From Owenia fusiformis (lineage: Eukaryota > Annelida > Polychaeta > Sabellida > Oweniidae), in assembly GCA_903813345.2 (NCBI GenBank), contig CAIIXF020000012.1, positions 13,004,932 to 13,068,931 of the forward strand: a stretch of 64,000 bases of DNA, written 5' to 3'. Numbering within the stretch: the first letter of the stretch is position 1; the number at the start of each line of letters is the position of its first letter. The notes beneath the pieces were generated by a model. That model had not been told where the DNA came from and made no database searches. It saw only the letters and a list, made by a program, of their open reading frames with translations. The translations under genes and the position numbers were made by a program. This document shows positions 33,101 through 39,837 of this stretch, one piece after another.

Positions 33101-35375
33101 AGTCAGAGGCATCTCAGTAGCATGCTGATCATAAAGTCACAAATTCTGGTACACTTGAAATTAAAAGTTATAGTCAGTCAGAGGCATCTAGTAGCATGCT
33201 GGCCATAAAATCACATAAACAAAAAGGAAAAATCTCACCCGAATCAGTGCTGCTTTCTCTTAAGCCCAAAAATTCGAGTTTCCTCTCCTGTTTCTCCTTC
33301 TACAACGTCCTGGTGTGTCTTCCCGCTTTATTCTTCTTAACTAATCCCAAATCACTGGCTGATGGCTACTCCAAAGCACGATAATTGTAGATTTTCTTCC
33401 AAACCTCAATTCACACTGCTTCATTCAAGATGGCGACCTTCCTTTTTTCTCATGTGATGGCATGAGTCATAGGCACAGGTGAACACATTTTGAAATCAGG
33501 GGCATTGCAGCAATTGAGGGGAATCCCCTTCCTGTCTTGGAATACCCACTTGTGAGCAGGGGTTTCCCTATCCCTTGCATAAATGGACCAATTAAACATA
33601 AAACTGCACCAGTGGGAAAATTAAAAAGGATAAACACAAAAAATGAAATTTTCCCACAATAGTATAGATTAGGTTCATGTAAAATAACATACTCATCGTG
33701 TACACGATCTCCGCATTGATCTTTGCATATTTACTATGCATCTTCAGTCGTTCAAAATCTACTTCACGTGCCTTGGAGATACTCTTAAACTTGTCCTCCG
33801 CCCTGAAGAATATATTCTGATTTACATGGCCAATCCATTTCGGTTTTCTAGTGCCTGGTGTAATATCTTCACTTTAAGTCTAATAACTATCTGAGATTAT
33901 AATAATAAAGTCGACTATACTATATAATACAATGTAGCTATATAACTAAGTCACGTATTAATCTGAACTAAAGATCACGCATCGTGTTGCGTTAAAACAC
34001 GAATATAAAGGCACATTAGAGTATAGACTTCACCCATCGCTCCATACTTCCTTGTGGTGTGCTTGGCTCGTGAGAGGATTTGTATGATCGTTTGCTAAAA
34101 GGTACCAGGGTTAGTAATCATAATCGGCTAACAGACTGAACAGAAGAAATGAAATCTGTGGGTTTTATTACCCTTGTTCAATAGAAGAGTTTCTAAATGA
34201 TTTTGAAATCTCGCTAATTCTCGTTTTTTCATGAGATCTTAAGAGATTTGCACATTTTACCTCTAATGACTTGCTTTTCTTTCTTTTTAATAGCATATTT
34301 GAATTCAGTGATATGTTTTCTACAATAATAGCTTTGATTTACACATTTATGTCATTTAAATCATTCTCCTTGACTTTTAAAAAAAACTTGGGCCAAATCC
34401 CCATTGATGTCATGCTAAAATTCTTAAAAACCATGGTTAAATCGTATGACAACCAACATTTTCATGTTTAATCACAATATGTACATTGACAGAGTCATTT
34501 AATAGTATGCCATTCAAATTTCAGACAGATTTAACTAACACTCTTTGATAAATCATGAGATTAAGTGACTATTGCAAGCTTTTAGCATAGAACTCAATGG
34601 AAGGTTGGCCAAAGATGAACAAAGGTGACATCTATTATGTCAGATTTATTGAGCTATTTAGAAACTATATTATACGAGACTTATCAGCGAAGAGTATTGG
34701 GAGCAAATATGCTATCATATAAAGTGTTCTTAAAATGACACACTCTTTTTGGCACTTTAAGAGTTGTGACTTTGTACCTTCCCCAAGGTCGGTAGTGCAG
34801 TTCTGTATGAAAGTATGAGATGCTTTCAATGTCTTAGCTAATAAAAGAAATATACAATTTATGTAAATTAAAGGTTGGTGGTGTTGCCATATGTGTGTAT
34901 AGTAAATGAACATAAATATAAATACAAATATGCGAGTAAAACTAAAATGTATTGGCTGCTTAAGAGATATAATCGTATGTTGCAAAAACGTCAGTCTGCC
35001 GCGTTGACGTTCCAACTACCAATCAACAAAATGTACCTGAAAGCAGATTTTCCTTATCAAGAAATGACAGAATGACCAACCTATAATTAATCATATGATA
35101 ATGGTAGGACAACATGAATGCATGCTAGAATAAATGGATTAAGAAAATAACATTGAATTATGATTAATATTGATTTGTGATATACGAAATGTATATAATA
35201 ATATTGAAAGAATTACCAACCTGTAAAGGCGCTGTTCGATTCCTTGAAGTTTCTGATCCAATCCATTTGTGTAACTCCCGTCCAAGCGCATGATATGCCT
35301 CAATATGCTCCTCGGTTCATTTGCACCAGCCACAAGTGCAACAAACAATAAAACTAAACAGGTATACGTTTTCAT
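5985..35375 (-). CDS. Extracellular haemoglobin linker chain, gene L2a, with a retroelement in intron 2
   Basis: Exons 35375-35221 (signal and coil), 33802-33693 (coil), 14850-14780 and 10299-10242 (LDL-A halves), 6748-6562 and 6177-5985 (C-terminal domain) join in phase to about 257 residues. The mature protein would have a coil, one six-Cys LDL-A module and the beta domain, as in L1a. Intron 2 is about 18.8 kb and contains the whole LTR element 15,799-33,658. A different terminal exon between exon 4 and exon 5 (9,700-10,152) is broken here but intact in L2b. The last exon stops at TGA 16 codons earlier than in L1a. Whether the gene is still spliced across the retroelement is unknown. Confidence 0.65.
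6562..6748 (-). CDS. L2a exon 5
   Basis: 187 nt after TTTCCAG, ending GGAAG/GTACTA. It encodes FTLFSTGLLYRAYLSRNQTC and on to TLEWEYEWING. Length and phases are identical to L1a exon 5. The donor GTACTA is weaker than GTRAGT. Confidence 0.7.
7645..7728 (-). CDS. Candidate internal exon with half a C2H2 zinc finger, inside the CACGGTG element
   Basis: An 84-nt open stretch between CTCACAG and GTAAGT. In its only open frame it reads NSLSGFEAHILRKHENGLKI and on to SVG. The F-x2-H-x4-H pattern resembles the helix half of a C2H2 finger of the kind seen in transposon proteins. The partner exon with the Cys pair was not found, and it may be chance. Confidence 0.3.
8012..8158 (+). CDS. Candidate terminal exon with acidic tail, inside the CACGGTG element
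   Basis: After a good acceptor (TTTGTTTTCAG) 48 codons stay open and end at TAA. They start DSQETLLFKPLEGKEKIVSC and end EELASSTDEYD. The composition is protein-like against the AT-rich background. It could be a transposase-associated protein or a captured host exon. No upstream exon was identified. Confidence 0.3.
   Translation, partial: DSQETLLFKPLEGKEKIVSCFIYETNESQKDSNEEAKEELASSTDEYD
9511..10072. repeat. Inverted repeat flanking the broken terminal exon of L2a
   Basis: CATGGCCTGACTCCGTCGGT near 9,520 is matched by its reverse complement near 10,060 (ACCGACGGAGTCAGGCCATG), with some 40 bp of arm on each side. Sequence like the left arm also lies at 45,680 in the right unit. The right arm interrupts the pseudo-exon. 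Confidence 0.6.
9700..10152 (-). pseudogene. Broken alternative terminal exon of L2a
   Basis: This matches the intact exon at 49,398-49,651 but carries several lesions. The acceptor TTTGTAG has become TTTGTTG. A TAG stop follows nine codons in (VKFYEELGTK, then stop). About 100 bp including an inverted-repeat arm interrupts it. Four bases are missing after AATGATTTCCTTGT, shifting the frame. It cannot encode the alternative C-terminus. Confidence 0.75.
10242..10299 (-). CDS. L2a exon 4, second half of the LDL-A module
   Basis: 58 nt between AAATTTAG-type acceptor and GTGAGT. It encodes VCDGHVDCADGSDERANVC with the full calcium-binding cluster. It leaves one G, which fits either the terminal exon at 9.7-10.1 kb or exon 5 at 6,748. 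Confidence 0.85.
10424..12258. mobile_element. Long inverted-repeat element in intron 3 of L2a
   Basis: The ends are mirror images (GCGTCCAGTATTTTCGTC-type termini), with arms of several hundred bases matching in inverted order (for example GATCCAGAGAGAGATAGGTG near 10,490 and its complement near 12,190). The right unit has the same element at 49,924-50,800 with a shorter middle, so further elements entered the left copy after duplication. No coding capacity was seen. Confidence 0.65.
10939..11200. mobile_element. Short MITE nested in the inverted-repeat element
   Basis: The termini TATATATGAGCCTGGCC and GGCCTGGCTCATATATA are inverted copies. The arms extend through CGGTCTTATCACA. It is non-coding and absent from the paralogous element at 49,924-50,800. 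Confidence 0.6.
12404..13200. mobile_element. 797-bp element with TTA target duplication (PIF/Harbinger-like MITE)
   Basis: TTA at 12,401-12,403 and again at 13,201-13,203 flank termini CCCCCCTATCACACC and, inverted, CCCTACTATCACACC, followed by AAACTAGTTCT on both sides. The interior is crowded with ACGTTC/AGTTCG-type motifs in both directions. Removing it restores GGAAGGTTAAGACC, the sequence of the opposite foldback arm. A 3-bp TWA duplication fits PIF/Harbinger. No transposase is present. Confidence 0.7.
13858..14090. repeat. Palindrome-rich insert (CAGCGCTG / ACAGTACTG motifs)
   Basis: The ends TACACTGCCAATCTCAAAC and, inverted, TACACCCCCAATCCGAAAC suggest a small TIR element nested in the 170-bp array. 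The middle repeats AACAGCGCTGTT and AACAGTACTGTT palindromes. Confidence 0.5.
14780..14850 (-). CDS. L2a exon 3, first half of the LDL-A module
   Basis: 71 nt after TTTTAG, ending CTGCTG/GTAACT. With the carried-over base it reads TNQCDKRKNRLRCLESGECI and HELL, giving Cys 1-3. It lies just left of the retroelement. Confidence 0.85.
15799..17845 (-). repeat. 3' LTR
   Basis: 2,047 bp, running TGTCGCGTTCC ... TTTTCCCACA in plus orientation. It matches 21,064-21,321 plus 31,870-33,658 with one difference seen (16,438 G, 32,251 A). It contains an array of about 81-bp units at roughly 16,290-16,790. Confidence 0.93.
16290..16790. repeat. About 81-bp tandem array inside the LTR
   Basis: Repeated CTTGGCTCCTCTGGCTCTTC, GTTCAGCTCTTTGGCTC and CTTGAGCTTGGCTCTTCTGC in the same order, about six units. 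The copy in the other LTR is at 32,103-32,603. The simple CTCTTTGGCTC core gives spurious open frames on both strands. Confidence 0.85.
17846..17857 (-). other. Polypurine tract
   Basis: The minus strand reads AGAAGGGGGGTA directly before the 3' LTR, the expected place and composition for plus-strand priming. Confidence 0.75.
17916..21017 (-). CDS. gag: Retrotransposon Gag-protease polyprotein
   Basis: A single 1,033-residue ORF that fills 96% of the internal region and begins 27 bases after the primer site. Parts in order: a Gln-rich coiled coil (about 105-195); a Retrotrans_gag-type capsid (about 410-590, with HPWPEYKAYF and LRGDAQQIVLEL); two CCHC zinc knuckles of C-x2-C-x4-H-x4-C spacing (about 631-667); an aspartic protease with FLIDSGA (about 716) and ILGLEYM (about 793); and a basic Arg/Lys/Ser-rich tail. 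No reverse transcriptase follows in any frame. The intact frame and near-identical LTRs imply recent activity, with pol supplied by another element. The knuckles should bind RNA and the capsid should form particles. Confidence 0.92.
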   Translation of the reverse strand: MATSDTDTSQVMESKLQTDRVGELELNSEKTLLFKGQQGGDYMTLDDTIPLEDMPTTDKQRRDLHLQSTGYWSGAEQQLLPNYATPPREPHGIYQLRTSTVEVRDSKMGEECSILQRELVSQQQQTTLLASNVKKQEEWLHELTMEQQRLRADLNQGMGSFQKELSLGLSSVHGALKAMAQALEQLRSPPEDVKSKHSHVSRLDRREEASHVYKDHIEHPQKPVSQQSRLPYEKTISTDEQTVSKSRGRSPNEFVQAPLEANFSRVDPQMMSKPVPGEAGGLLPPYLDQHGRAKQEQEAPCQQNGPVCSNWDEGTTYEEPLLISRGMRFQTHLMEDRLHLEGGRQMVLRSSEQIVDIKPEAEDHEQTRNQETPNSPGCTTMGSVLQMAQRAIEICEKAVESSDAGKHGRIKPTQTFDGSHPWPEYKAYFQTCVENNYWTDKEKAQYLATNLRGDAQQIVLELENGYCYEDLLEALEKRFGPGGKADVYEAELCSRKRKPRESLQSLGQHIRRLTSMAYPEMSRDAQDRLARRSFEQAIPDEELRRAIHRKEPSTLDKSIEIALREESYQESERIRQGLKGRTKEQSICTVEDDSDEVAKLMQGFKKELLTEMKNLLKKEESLKPPVRDGTRYPCRSCGERGHLMTTCSQTKCYNCDGLGHIATACPEPRRPRNDSRFSNVSPIRFLINNGVDLQPGSRPVVQKILAHAKFCGTSMQFLIDSGAVRNMISIESYNKIPQHQRQHLKPPSQVFIQADGSPLSTYGEITGEIKIKGRATLITAVVADIAQAGILGLEYMSNSGAVINFNKLEMIFDEEEALDQYHVQDEQNPTTSKETSSKERNKQRQPSLDRAPPLLPLRRSKRNERRVTFAKVVEQNKKTRFDKNVNKEPRYRMKERENDKPATKNQREFPEGTDSLTMTKKRRAELSRSQPRPGTNARAHNRSPPGKEYVRRRPRHEENDFRSFSYHKEPPRMSSSYQKNCPPKSSSYKGDFSKRSSRQETRSSIDAPLWSIPKSASKRQKDKEPQRADELFL
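21045..21062 (-). other. Primer binding site (tRNA-Leu)
   Basis: Plus-strand ATCCCACCGCTGCCACCA is the 3' end plus CCA of animal tRNA-Leu(UAG), as I recall it. It lies one base from the 5' LTR, as expected for minus-strand priming. Confidence 0.85.
21064..21321 (-). repeat. 5' LTR, inner 258 bp (before the nested insertion)
   Basis: Looks identical by eye to 15,799-16,056 and ends at TTAA, where the 10.5-kb element begins. The LTR resumes at 31,870. Confidence 0.93.
21381..23860. repeat. Left subterminal satellite, 190-bp units
   Basis: Units begin at 21,381, 21,571, 21,761, 21,951, 22,141, 22,331, 22,521, 22,711 and 22,901, exactly 190 bp apart. About four diverged units follow to about 23,860. 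Each contains GGAACGTTGTAGGTACAGG and AAAGAACGTTACATTTGAC. Two unit types (GTCGCC...GAAACT and GTCACC...GAAAAT) partly alternate. Confidence 0.95.
23861..24630. other. Transition region, no gene seen
   Basis: Diverging remnants of the 190-bp unit, then AT-rich sequence with no exon-like stretch or recognised repeat. Confidence 0.5.
24636..24775. repeat. Long perfect-stem hairpin
   Basis: GGTTTTGGATACAGGTTT and TCCCTCGGGAAATATGTGTA on the left arm are mirrored on the right, with a short centre near CCTTGGTCCCTGCGGTCCC. Arms are about 55 bp. The open frames across it are a by-product of the palindrome. Confidence 0.8.
25273..26051 (-). other. Possible remnants of exons in the 10.5-kb element
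   Basis: Minus-strand stretches with protein-like composition and splice-like borders: 26,051 to about 25,950 (PQSSPKKSPETKIRSGGRK, then TCAG/GTGCAT) and near 25,370-25,275 (after TTTTTTCCAG; one frame has KWQCVKH, another has SCTSHLKKHLESDED). A zinc-finger or BED-like origin is possible. No intact frame was assembled. Confidence 0.2.
27113..27301. mobile_element. 189-bp MITE with TAA duplication
   Basis: The termini TCAGGCCCGTAGCCAGG and CCTGGCTACGGGCCTGA are inverted copies flanked by TAA on both sides. It contains G and C homopolymer runs of about 14. A diverged relative lies at 45,903-46,075. Confidence 0.75.
27521..28378. repeat. About 850-bp long inverted repeat (foldback)
   Basis: Arms of about 420 bp meet near 27,950: CACCCTATGCAGACAGAGCC at 27,521 is mirrored at about 28,375, and ATTTAGAGGGGGCTCATATC beside the centre mirrors GATATGAGCCCCCTCTAAAT. 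The same 50-60-residue frame occurs on each arm in opposite directions, which is an effect of the mirror. Confidence 0.9.
28480..28640. repeat. Fragment related to the 52,116-53,480 element
   Basis: Contains GGGCCAGACGAGTTTGGTTA and GTTATCTACGCCTGACG, close to the terminus and subterminal motif of the element in L2b intron 2. No complete copy is present. Confidence 0.45.
29015..29135. repeat. Small inverted repeat
   Basis: CACAAACATGTATCAG...TTTTAGAAAATG near 29,015-29,052 is mirrored as CATTTTCTAAAG...CTGATACATGTTTGTG near 29,096-29,135. Confidence 0.7.
29608..29815 (+). other. Unassigned exon-like stretch
   Basis: A frame reading FESWQYGSQAAFKQQYLELG, then LHVDFDAGIPLFLLVDRTEY and on to ARPC ends at TGA. 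The amino-acid mix looks like real protein. No family is recognised, and the upstream splice border is uncertain. It lies in the middle of the 10.5-kb element. Confidence 0.25.
30330..31720. repeat. Right subterminal satellite, about 120-bp units in dimers
   Basis: Units carry GTAACGTTTTCTACACTTAC, ACACGTTACGACAACGTC and TATTACGTAGCAAATG. Two unit types (TTTATATTACG...GAAACAATTTGG and TTTACATTACG...GTACCAAATTTGG) alternate regularly from about 30,770 to 31,560, giving a dimer of about 240 bp. The units differ from the left array but share the ACGTT theme. Confidence 0.93.
31870..33658 (-). repeat. 5' LTR, outer 1,789 bp (after the nested insertion)
   Basis: Matches 16,057-17,845 base for base apart from one mismatch seen at 32,251, and has the same length. 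It contains the second copy of the 81-bp array and ends CCCACA, followed by the ATAG target duplication. Confidence 0.93.
33693..33802 (-). CDS. L2a coil exon 2
   Basis: 110 nt between TTCTTCAG and GTATGT. It encodes RAEDKFKSISKAREVDFERL and KMHSKYAKINAEIVYTM. It is intact and stands 35 bases from the end of the retroelement. Confidence 0.8.
33810..35220. other. Intron 1 of L2a
   Basis: AT-rich and without a recognised repeat or supported exon. The paralogous intron (51,870-53,660) is enlarged by the element 52,116-53,480. Confidence 0.5.
35221..35375 (-). CDS. L2a exon 1, signal peptide and coil start
   Basis: Starts MKTYTCLVLLFVALVAGA, a clear signal peptide, then NEPRSILRHIMRLDG and coil heptads DQKLQGIEQRLYR. 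At 155 nt it is one codon longer than its paralogues (an extra Ile). Donor TACAG/GTTGGT. Confidence 0.82.
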
Positions 35376-36330
35376 AGCAGATATATATTAATAAAATGAA
35401 CACATTCTCTTTTGTAACTGAATAACTAATTGAGCAACGAAAGTCGAAAGTTTTAAAGTCCACTTTTAATAAGATATTGATGGCGTAATTTGTCTTAAGG
35501 TTACAATATTCTATTTTGGATTTGGCCTGCTTAAGGAAGTAGGAATTAGAGACCAAGACTGTTAGAAATCTTATGGAGGCACTGAAGGCGTTTTTGACCT
35601 AAAGTTACCAAGATGTAAAATCGCGAAAATGTCATGGGTGAACTCCTGTCATTTTGAAGATGATTTTGAAAAAAATTGAATTTGAAGCAATTTTAAATAT
35701 ATTAACATTACTATCGATCAGAAATATCGATTTTTAACACCATTCGCGCACCATTGACGTTTAACCGTGAAAAGTTCCAAATAACCGATCTGAAAAATTG
35801 ACATTTTTATATTTTGAAGGGGACTGTTGGGTGGTCAACAACAAAATGTCACATCTCAAATCAAATATCAGACATGAACTCCTGGCAACTAAGGAAGACT
35901 TATTCAACCTGAAGCAAGTCACAATTTCACCATGACGAAAATAGAAGATGACCTTGATCGTTGTCGTTAAACATTGATGCAAGTTACACTTTGCGTGTAA
36001 ATGACTTAATTATGATTGCAACCATGTAGATACACTTATTTAATAGTTTTATTCCTTTAAAGGGACCGAAAACTATGCCATTGAAAAAAAGAAATAAAAT
36101 ATGCTTCCCCCAACTTTAACCGACCTTTCTTCTCAAAGAGTAAAAGACATGAATTACGTTAGTTTATATTTATTTTAAGAGTCTTATAATCTAAACATAT
36201 ATAATTTGCAATTTGTTATTTTGATCCATCGGGGAGGTTAACTTCCGTGGTTACTGTCGCTGCAGTCGTCGTTGTCTTTGCCGTCGTCTTCGTCTTCGTA
36301 AACATTCAGGCCTGTTCAAACTGTCAGGGG

Positions 36331-37920
36331 AAATATTAGACAAACTTCCTTGCTGAAAAATACCTACTTTTGCTTGATTGAATTGAGCATTTTTTATCAT
36401 AAAATCATACTCAGTGTTTAACGTAATCTTTAGGTTAATGTAGATTATCTTGCTTCCCTCTTACCTTTTGATGTTCTGCTTCCTTGTTCGTTATTGGTAA
36501 ATTCTACTGCCTTGCAGCCCCATTTATAAAGCCCAGAAATTGTGAAAGTCAGACTCTTGAAAATAATGATTGAATTGTACTTTTACCTTTTTTGTATCAT
36601 TTGATATTAAAACATGTAACTCAAATTTTATTACTTGCAACGAATAAGATCACACAAATGAGCTAGTATTTATTGCCCATGCAGCAAATGAAGAATATCT
36701 ATTAAATTTAAAGTAGCAAATTAACCACAGAAAACACAGATGATCAAAAGTGCATATATGTAGAAGAAAAAAAATGACTGCAGAGTTTATATGATTTGTT
36801 TCATTTTTAAAACTGTCAACTCCCCAAAATGTGTATACGTACATCTAGAAGTAGTCAATGGGCCCTTGCATTGTTCACATATATAATTCGGGTGTGCTTA
36901 TGTACATCTTTTAAAAGTAAAACAACTTATAAATCATTAATTCCCCCTAACCTTCATAATATAAGCCATTTTGATATGTATATTTGGAAAGGTTGAGGAT
37001 ATTTATCTAAAACAATGTTTTCATATGCTGCCTCCAATCTTATCACCATTGCATATACATAAGACTTTAATGCCTGTTTTAAAAGAATATTCCTCACTAA
37101 ACAGCCTCTTCAAGAATGTAGCCATTGGTCAGAATAAAAAAAGTGCATGCAGTTATATAAAAAGTTCTGCATTACACTGAATATTATAGTTATAACGTGG
37201 TGCGTGTTTTAGAAAGTAAACGACAGAAGGAATAAAACAAATGTACCCCATGCAGACGGATCGCCTAAATCACATTGTCATTCCAATCACCGTTATTCCT
37301 TTTCGAACGAGTTACCTTGAAATATCAAGACGGCATGCTATTCTCATACTTATAGAACTCAATACGATTGTCATTCATCATTTATTAAGCAGGAAAAAAT
37401 TAATTTGCATCATGGGTGACAAAATGTTTCTACTTTCCTGGTGAATGTCTCGCATCATATGTAAGTTGCCCCTCATTTATTCCCATTTCGCCCCTACCCA
37501 ATAACGCAGATGCGAGTAGGTAGTTTCCATATTCATCTACAGGTGGCTCGCTCGGGTCAGATAGCATGGCGGGTATAGTAGAAAGTTCCCTTTAACTTAA
37601 ATTAAATTTGCGTGGTTCAATTTTCATATAACCCTTATGTATCTAATAGTTATGCAAATTAAAATATGTCGAGTAATAGAAAATGTTATCTGTCCAATAC
37701 AAGAAAAGATAATTCACTTTTTGTGATTTTGTAACATGGGGTCTATGGGGAACAAGAAGTCACATTTTCAAAAAAAAAATTAAATTTTCAAAGTTGATAG
37801 ACAATTTTCGAAACCATACTTCTAGATGTACTTTTACATGCATATTCCAAATATGACATCGCTTTGACTGAATTTTGAATGACGTAAATCAAGACTATTT
37901 CTACTCGCATCTAGTCCATT
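36331..37920. other. Spacer between the two duplicated units
   Basis: The left unit ends near AAACTGTCAGGGG (36,330), whose partner ends at 58,451. The spacer shows only scattered short frames without splice support, and no recognised gene. Confidence 0.5.
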
Positions 37921-37924
37921 GGCC

Positions 37925-38360
37925 CCTGTCCCATTTCGCCCCTCGTTCATTCATATTTCGCCCCTTCCCAAAATGGAGAATGGCGAAATGGGAAGGGGCC
38001 AATTGGGAAGGGGCAAAATGGGAATAAATGAGGGACAAAATGGGAAGGGGCGAGATGGGAAGGGATTAAATGGGGAAGGGGCAAAATGGGACTGAATGAG
38101 GGCAAAATGGGAAGGGCCGAAATGGGAAAGGGGTGAAATGGGAAGTGGCGAATTGGAGAAGGGGCCGCGAAATGGAGAAGGGGCGACATGGGAAGGGGCG
38201 AAATGGGAAGGGGCGATAAGGGAAAGGGGCGATATGGGAAGGGGGCAACACGGGAAAGGGGTGAAACGGGAAAGGGGGGAAATGGGAAAGGGGCCAATTG
38301 GGAAGGGGCGAAATGGGAATAAATGAGGAGCAAAATGGGAAGGGGCGAAATGGGAATAAA
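37925..38360. repeat. Purine-rich minisatellite (GGGAAGGGGCGAAAT)
   Basis: About 25 imperfect tandem copies of a 16-18-bp unit such as AAATGGGAAGGGGCG. It produces long proline/serine/phenylalanine frames on the other strand that are not genes. Confidence 0.92.
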
Positions 38361-38704
38361 CCGGAAAAATCATTTAGTTGAATTTGTATGTAAACATATT
38401 ACACTTTGGCTAGCGAGCAGCCATTTTTGAAAATGGTAGTCATTTTTATGTGTGTTATTTTACGATTTTTGCTTCAACTGAAAAGTAGTATGGGTTCATG
38501 TACTCCTCTCTATAAAATTTGAGGTACTAGATATAGTAGAGTTCTTTGTGAATGATTTATTGAAAAACTACTCATCGATATTTGAGACCGAATAAATATT
38601 AATTTTTCGTAAAAGGACCAACATTAACTGAAAGTTTTGAAAACATTTTATGAACAGGTCGGCCATTGATTGTCTAGAATTCACTATCAATTTGGAGAAC
38701 TTGT

Positions 38705-38945
38705 TTATTCGTTGCTATACACTGCATTGACGGTTTCATCAAACTCATCCGGTATCGCCCACGTAACCAATCCACACGATGTCGGATTGTCGCCCAAGTA
38801 GGTGTACGATCGTATTGGCCTTTCCTGGATGTAGTACGATATGTTTGTCCTGAATATAAATGGTTCACCCCAAACCGTCCAAGCAAATTCAAACCCACTG
38901 CCAAGCATGTATGTTCCTTTCCAGTCTCTGGTTTCGTAAGTTTTG
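38705..38945 (-). pseudogene. L1b exon 6
   Basis: Open, with the same stop as L1a. It differs at a few residues, such as VWGEP for VEDEP and CGLVTWA for CGWFTWA. Confidence 0.7.
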
Positions 38946-39291
38946 CTATAACAAATTTAACAGAATTTATTAACGGGATTGTGTTAAAATGGAAGTGTAA
39001 TGCTATGATGAAAACAGTGAAATATTTCCTATTTTCATATTTTTGTCAAACATTCACAAAACCCCATCGAATACGGTGTTGGTTAACGATTTTTTTCTTC
39101 ATATTGCTCAAAAGGTGGCTGATATTTAAAAATGCAGACCAGTCGTTTTCAGTAGAGGTTAAGAACATGACTTACTTAATATGTGTATTGAATATGAGTA
39201 CATAAAATGATTATTCGGAATAACTGACTAATTTGTCATATTATTTTTTATCACGTTCTGGTGGGAGTTTGGAAAGTTAGAATGTCCGAAC

Positions 39292-39469
39292 CTTCCATTC
39301 ATCCATTCGGATTCCCATTCAAGCGTTCCCGAGGTGAAGACTGCCTGCGAGAGATGAGGTAGTCTCACTATCTTGTCATATTGAAATTCAAGATGCACTC
39401 GCCTAGCATCCATAAAGCATGTCTGACCAAATCCTTTGTATACCAATACAGGGGCAAAAAGTGAGTCAT
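39292..39469 (-). pseudogene. L1b exon 5
   Basis: Open and in phase, but nine bases shorter than its paralogues: VYKGFGQTC replaces VYKGYLASGQTC. Confidence 0.7.
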
Positions 39470-39837
39470 CTGGAAATGTTGGATTTGATCGGCAGTAAGT
39501 AACAGATTTTGTTAAAACACACATTTATTTCATTTTCTTAAATAAACTTTAAATTTTAACGTTTCTTGAGATTTTTTCCAATTTATTAAAATACGTCTCA
39601 CTGTATATTGCCTTATTTGGGTCTCCCTCAATTTATTTAATGGTCTAAACTGTTTGGTTAAACAAATCGAAAACTTTCTAGTTCCCGGAAAAGACCAGTG
39701 GAAACCTTTGGGTAGACGTTGTCATTACCGGATGCCCAAACGTGGCAGGAACACGTACATAGATACTCGAGTGATGTTGATTGGACATCAGTGTGCAGAT
39801 AAATCGTAATTTTACTGAGTGGCTTTACATTATGTAA

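Larger units (their letters stand above)
15799..33658 (-). mobile_element. LTR retrotransposon (Gag-protease only) in L2a intron 2, with a nested element
   Basis: A structurally complete element on the minus strand. LTRs start TG and end CA and are 2,047 bp each. ATAG flanks both ends (15,795-15,798 and 33,659-33,662), and the right unit has the empty site at 51,720. A tRNA-Leu primer site, a purine tract and a Gag-protease ORF fill the 3.2-kb internal region. There is no room for reverse transcriptase, RNase H or integrase. The 5' LTR contains a 10.5-kb insertion. The 4-bp duplication and Gag type suggest Ty3/gypsy affinity, but without pol the clade cannot be settled. Confidence 0.9.

Noticed and set aside
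15799-33658. Calling the LTR element an endogenous retrovirus
   Set aside because: No envelope frame and no polymerase are present. Gag type and layout fit a retrotransposon.
37947-38373. Frames of 128-140 codons rich in Pro, Phe and Ser
   Set aside because: Translation of the purine-rich minisatellite. The same pattern appears in several frames.
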